Assembly: GCA_946478755.1 (NCBI GenBank) | Contig: CAMLDJ010000257.1 | Span: forward strand, 1 to 7,913 | From: an uncultured Pedobacter sp. | Lineage (GTDB): Bacteria; Bacteroidota; Bacteroidia; Sphingobacteriales; Sphingobacteriaceae | Direction of reading: 5' to 3' | DNA length: 7,913 nt | Shown: positions 6,502 through 7,913 of the stretch, in pieces | Layout of the letters: every line of letters begins with the position of its first letter | Numbering within the stretch: position 1 is the first letter of the stretch | Program-made: the position numbers and the translations under genes | The notes under the pieces: generated by a model | The model's database searches: none | What the model saw: only the letters and a program-made list of their open reading frames with translations | Told to the model about the DNA's origin: nothing

Positions 6502-7908
6502 ATGGAGAAACAAACTACACTAGGCGTAATTATAGGTAACCGGGATTTTTTTCCCGACAGGTTAGTAGCCGATGCAAGAACAGAGATTTTAAGCGAATTG
6601 GAAAAATTGAACATCAAGGGAATACTGCTGGAAGACTGGCAGTCGAAACTTGGTGGCGTTGAAACTTTTCACGATGCCCGGATCTGTGCAGAATTATTTA
6701 AAAAACATCAGGATGAAATTACGGGTGTTTTGGTAATACTGCCGAATTTTGGGGATGAAAGAGGGGTTGCCGAAACATTGAAGCTCTCGGGACTAAATGT
6801 ACCCGTTCTGATTCAGGCTTATCCTGACGACCTGGATAAACTGGATGTAGCACGAAGAAGGGATTCCTGGTGTGGCAAGATCTCGGTCTGCAATAACTTA
6901 TACCAGTTCGGCATCAAATATACCTTAACTACAAAACACGTTGTCCATCCCTCCGATCCTTCTTTTACCCAGGACCTTAAAGATTTTGTTGCCGTTTGCC
7001 GTGTGGTAAAAGGCTTAAGAAATGTACGTATTGGCGCTATCGGCGCCAGGCCGGGAGGTTTTAATACGGTACGTTACAGCGAGAAAATTCTACAGCGTCA
7101 GGGGATCTCCGTGGTTACGGCAGACCTCTCGGAAATTCTTGGCAGCGCCAACAAGCTGACCAAGGATGACCAGTTGGTAAAAGATCATCTCGAAAAGATA
7201 CACAATTACGCTCCATCTGGCGCTACCCCATCCGAAGCACTGATACAGATTGCAAAGCTGGACGTAGTCCTAAATGAATTTGTACAAGCCAATTCCCTGG
7301 ATGCTACTGCCATTCAATGCTGGACTTCGCTGCAGCAGAACTATGGTTGTAATGTCTGTACCTCGATGAGCATTATGAGTGAGAACATGCTGCCCAGTGC
7401 CTGTGAAGTGGATGTGACCGGTACGTTAACCATGTATGCCATGCAGCTTGCGTCAGGTTCTCCAAGTGCCCTCGTCGATTGGAACAACAATTACGCGGCC
7501 GACGCAAATAAGTGTGTATTGTTTCATTGTGGAAATTGGGCGAAGTCATTTTTGCCGGACATACAGATCAGCAACGCCCCTATTTTAGGCACCACTGTAG
7601 GCGTAGAAAATACCTATGGTGCATTGGATGGCCGGACGCCGGCAATGCCGCTGACATACGGAAGAATCAGTACAGATGATACGAGAGGTGTAATTAAAGC
7701 CTATTTCGGTGAAGGGGTGCTTACCGATGACCCGCTCAACACCTTCGGTAACAGAGCTGTGGCTGAAATCGGCAATCTGCAGGGCCTGATGCAGTACGTT
7801 TGCAGAAATGGCTTTGAACACCATGTGGTGATGAACGCTTCCAAAACAGGCGCCGTCCTGAAAGAGGCTTTTGAAAATTACATGGGATGGGAAATTTATC
7901 AGCATTAA
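6502..7908 (+). CDS. L-fucose isomerase-like protein (FucI/AraA superfamily, COG2407 type)
   Basis: A 468-aa cytoplasmic metal-dependent aldose-ketose isomerase homologue, complete to its TAA and shorter than E. coli FucI (591 aa), as usual for this subgroup. Family-like blocks are IGNRDFFPD (11-19), LPNFGDER (80-87), CGKISVCNNL (124-133), IGARPGGFNTVRYSEK (180-195), QCWTSLQ (272-278), SACEVDVTG (299-307), VDWNNNY (325-331), FHCGN (341-345) and GFEHHV (437-442). Glu302 and Asp326 are 24 residues apart, the same spacing as the metal ligands Glu337 and Asp361 of E. coli FucI; His441 or His440 is the likely third ligand. These assignments are inferred by motif alignment. The start codon follows the DeoR stop by 3 bases with no Shine-Dalgarno, suggesting coupled translation. 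The sugar could be L-fucose, D-arabinose or another aldose; the family name does not prove fucose. Only 5 bases follow the stop, and the operon probably continues. Confidence 0.9.
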   Translation: MEKQTTLGVIIGNRDFFPDRLVADARTEILSELEKLNIKGILLEDWQSKLGGVETFHDARICAELFKKHQDEITGVLVILPNFGDERGVAETLKLSGLNVPVLIQAYPDDLDKLDVARRRDSWCGKISVCNNLYQFGIKYTLTTKHVVHPSDPSFTQDLKDFVAVCRVVKGLRNVRIGAIGARPGGFNTVRYSEKILQRQGISVVTADLSEILGSANKLTKDDQLVKDHLEKIHNYAPSGATPSEALIQIAKLDVVLNEFVQANSLDATAIQCWTSLQQNYGCNVCTSMSIMSENMLPSACEVDVTGTLTMYAMQLASGSPSALVDWNNNYAADANKCVLFHCGNWAKSFLPDIQISNAPILGTTVGVENTYGALDGRTPAMPLTYGRISTDDTRGVIKAYFGEGVLTDDPLNTFGNRAVAEIGNLQGLMQYVCRNGFEHHVVMNASKTGAVLKEAFENYMGWEIYQH

Positions 7909-7913
7909 CCTTG

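Noticed and set aside
7585..7905. A 106-codon minus-strand frame under the isomerase gene
   Set aside because: It is antisense to conserved isomerase motifs, has no family features, and is explained by codon bias on the coding strand.

Overview
The window looks like a chromosomal segment of a Bacteroidota bacterium, most likely from the Sphingobacteriaceae (Pedobacter/Mucilaginibacter-like). The reasons are a SusC/SusD outer-membrane pair, a TAnnTTTG-type promoter, A-rich leaders mostly without Shine-Dalgarno sequences, and moderate GC content. The genus is inferred from general appearance and was not tested. It holds five protein-coding genes, one of them cut by the left edge, in two groups on opposite strands. 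I saw no RNA gene, CRISPR array, insertion sequence or attachment site.

Left half (minus strand, 1-3927): a SusC-like TonB-dependent transporter is followed after 11 bases by a SusD-like surface lipoprotein that runs off the left edge. This is the import core of a polysaccharide or oligosaccharide utilisation locus. Any glycoside hydrolases that would name the substrate lie outside the window. The transporter has a CarboxypepD_reg-like extension but no STN domain, so control by a classical FecI/FecR sigma/anti-sigma pair is not indicated.

Middle (3928-5733): a 343-base divergent intergenic region carries a good minus-strand promoter for the susCD pair, a cluster of CCGG-rich inverted and direct repeats, and a weaker plus-strand promoter plus an unusually clear Shine-Dalgarno for the next gene. 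That gene encodes a six-helix membrane sensor histidine kinase with no response regulator beside it. A 194-base gap follows, with a long interrupted inverted repeat that could be the kinase terminator, the operator of the next operon, or both.

Right half (plus strand, 5734-7908): a DeoR/GlpR-family repressor gene and, 3 bases later, a gene for an L-fucose isomerase-like enzyme form the start of a sugar catabolic operon that probably continues to the right. The repressor probably senses a phosphorylated sugar made by this pathway. The isomerase keeps the expected metal-binding acidic residues, but its true sugar cannot be read from sequence.

The content is recognisable carbohydrate uptake and catabolism. 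I found no convincing novel system. The points most worth a second look are the hairpin before the DeoR gene, the repeats around the susC promoter, the orphan kinase, and the unknown substrate of the isomerase operon.
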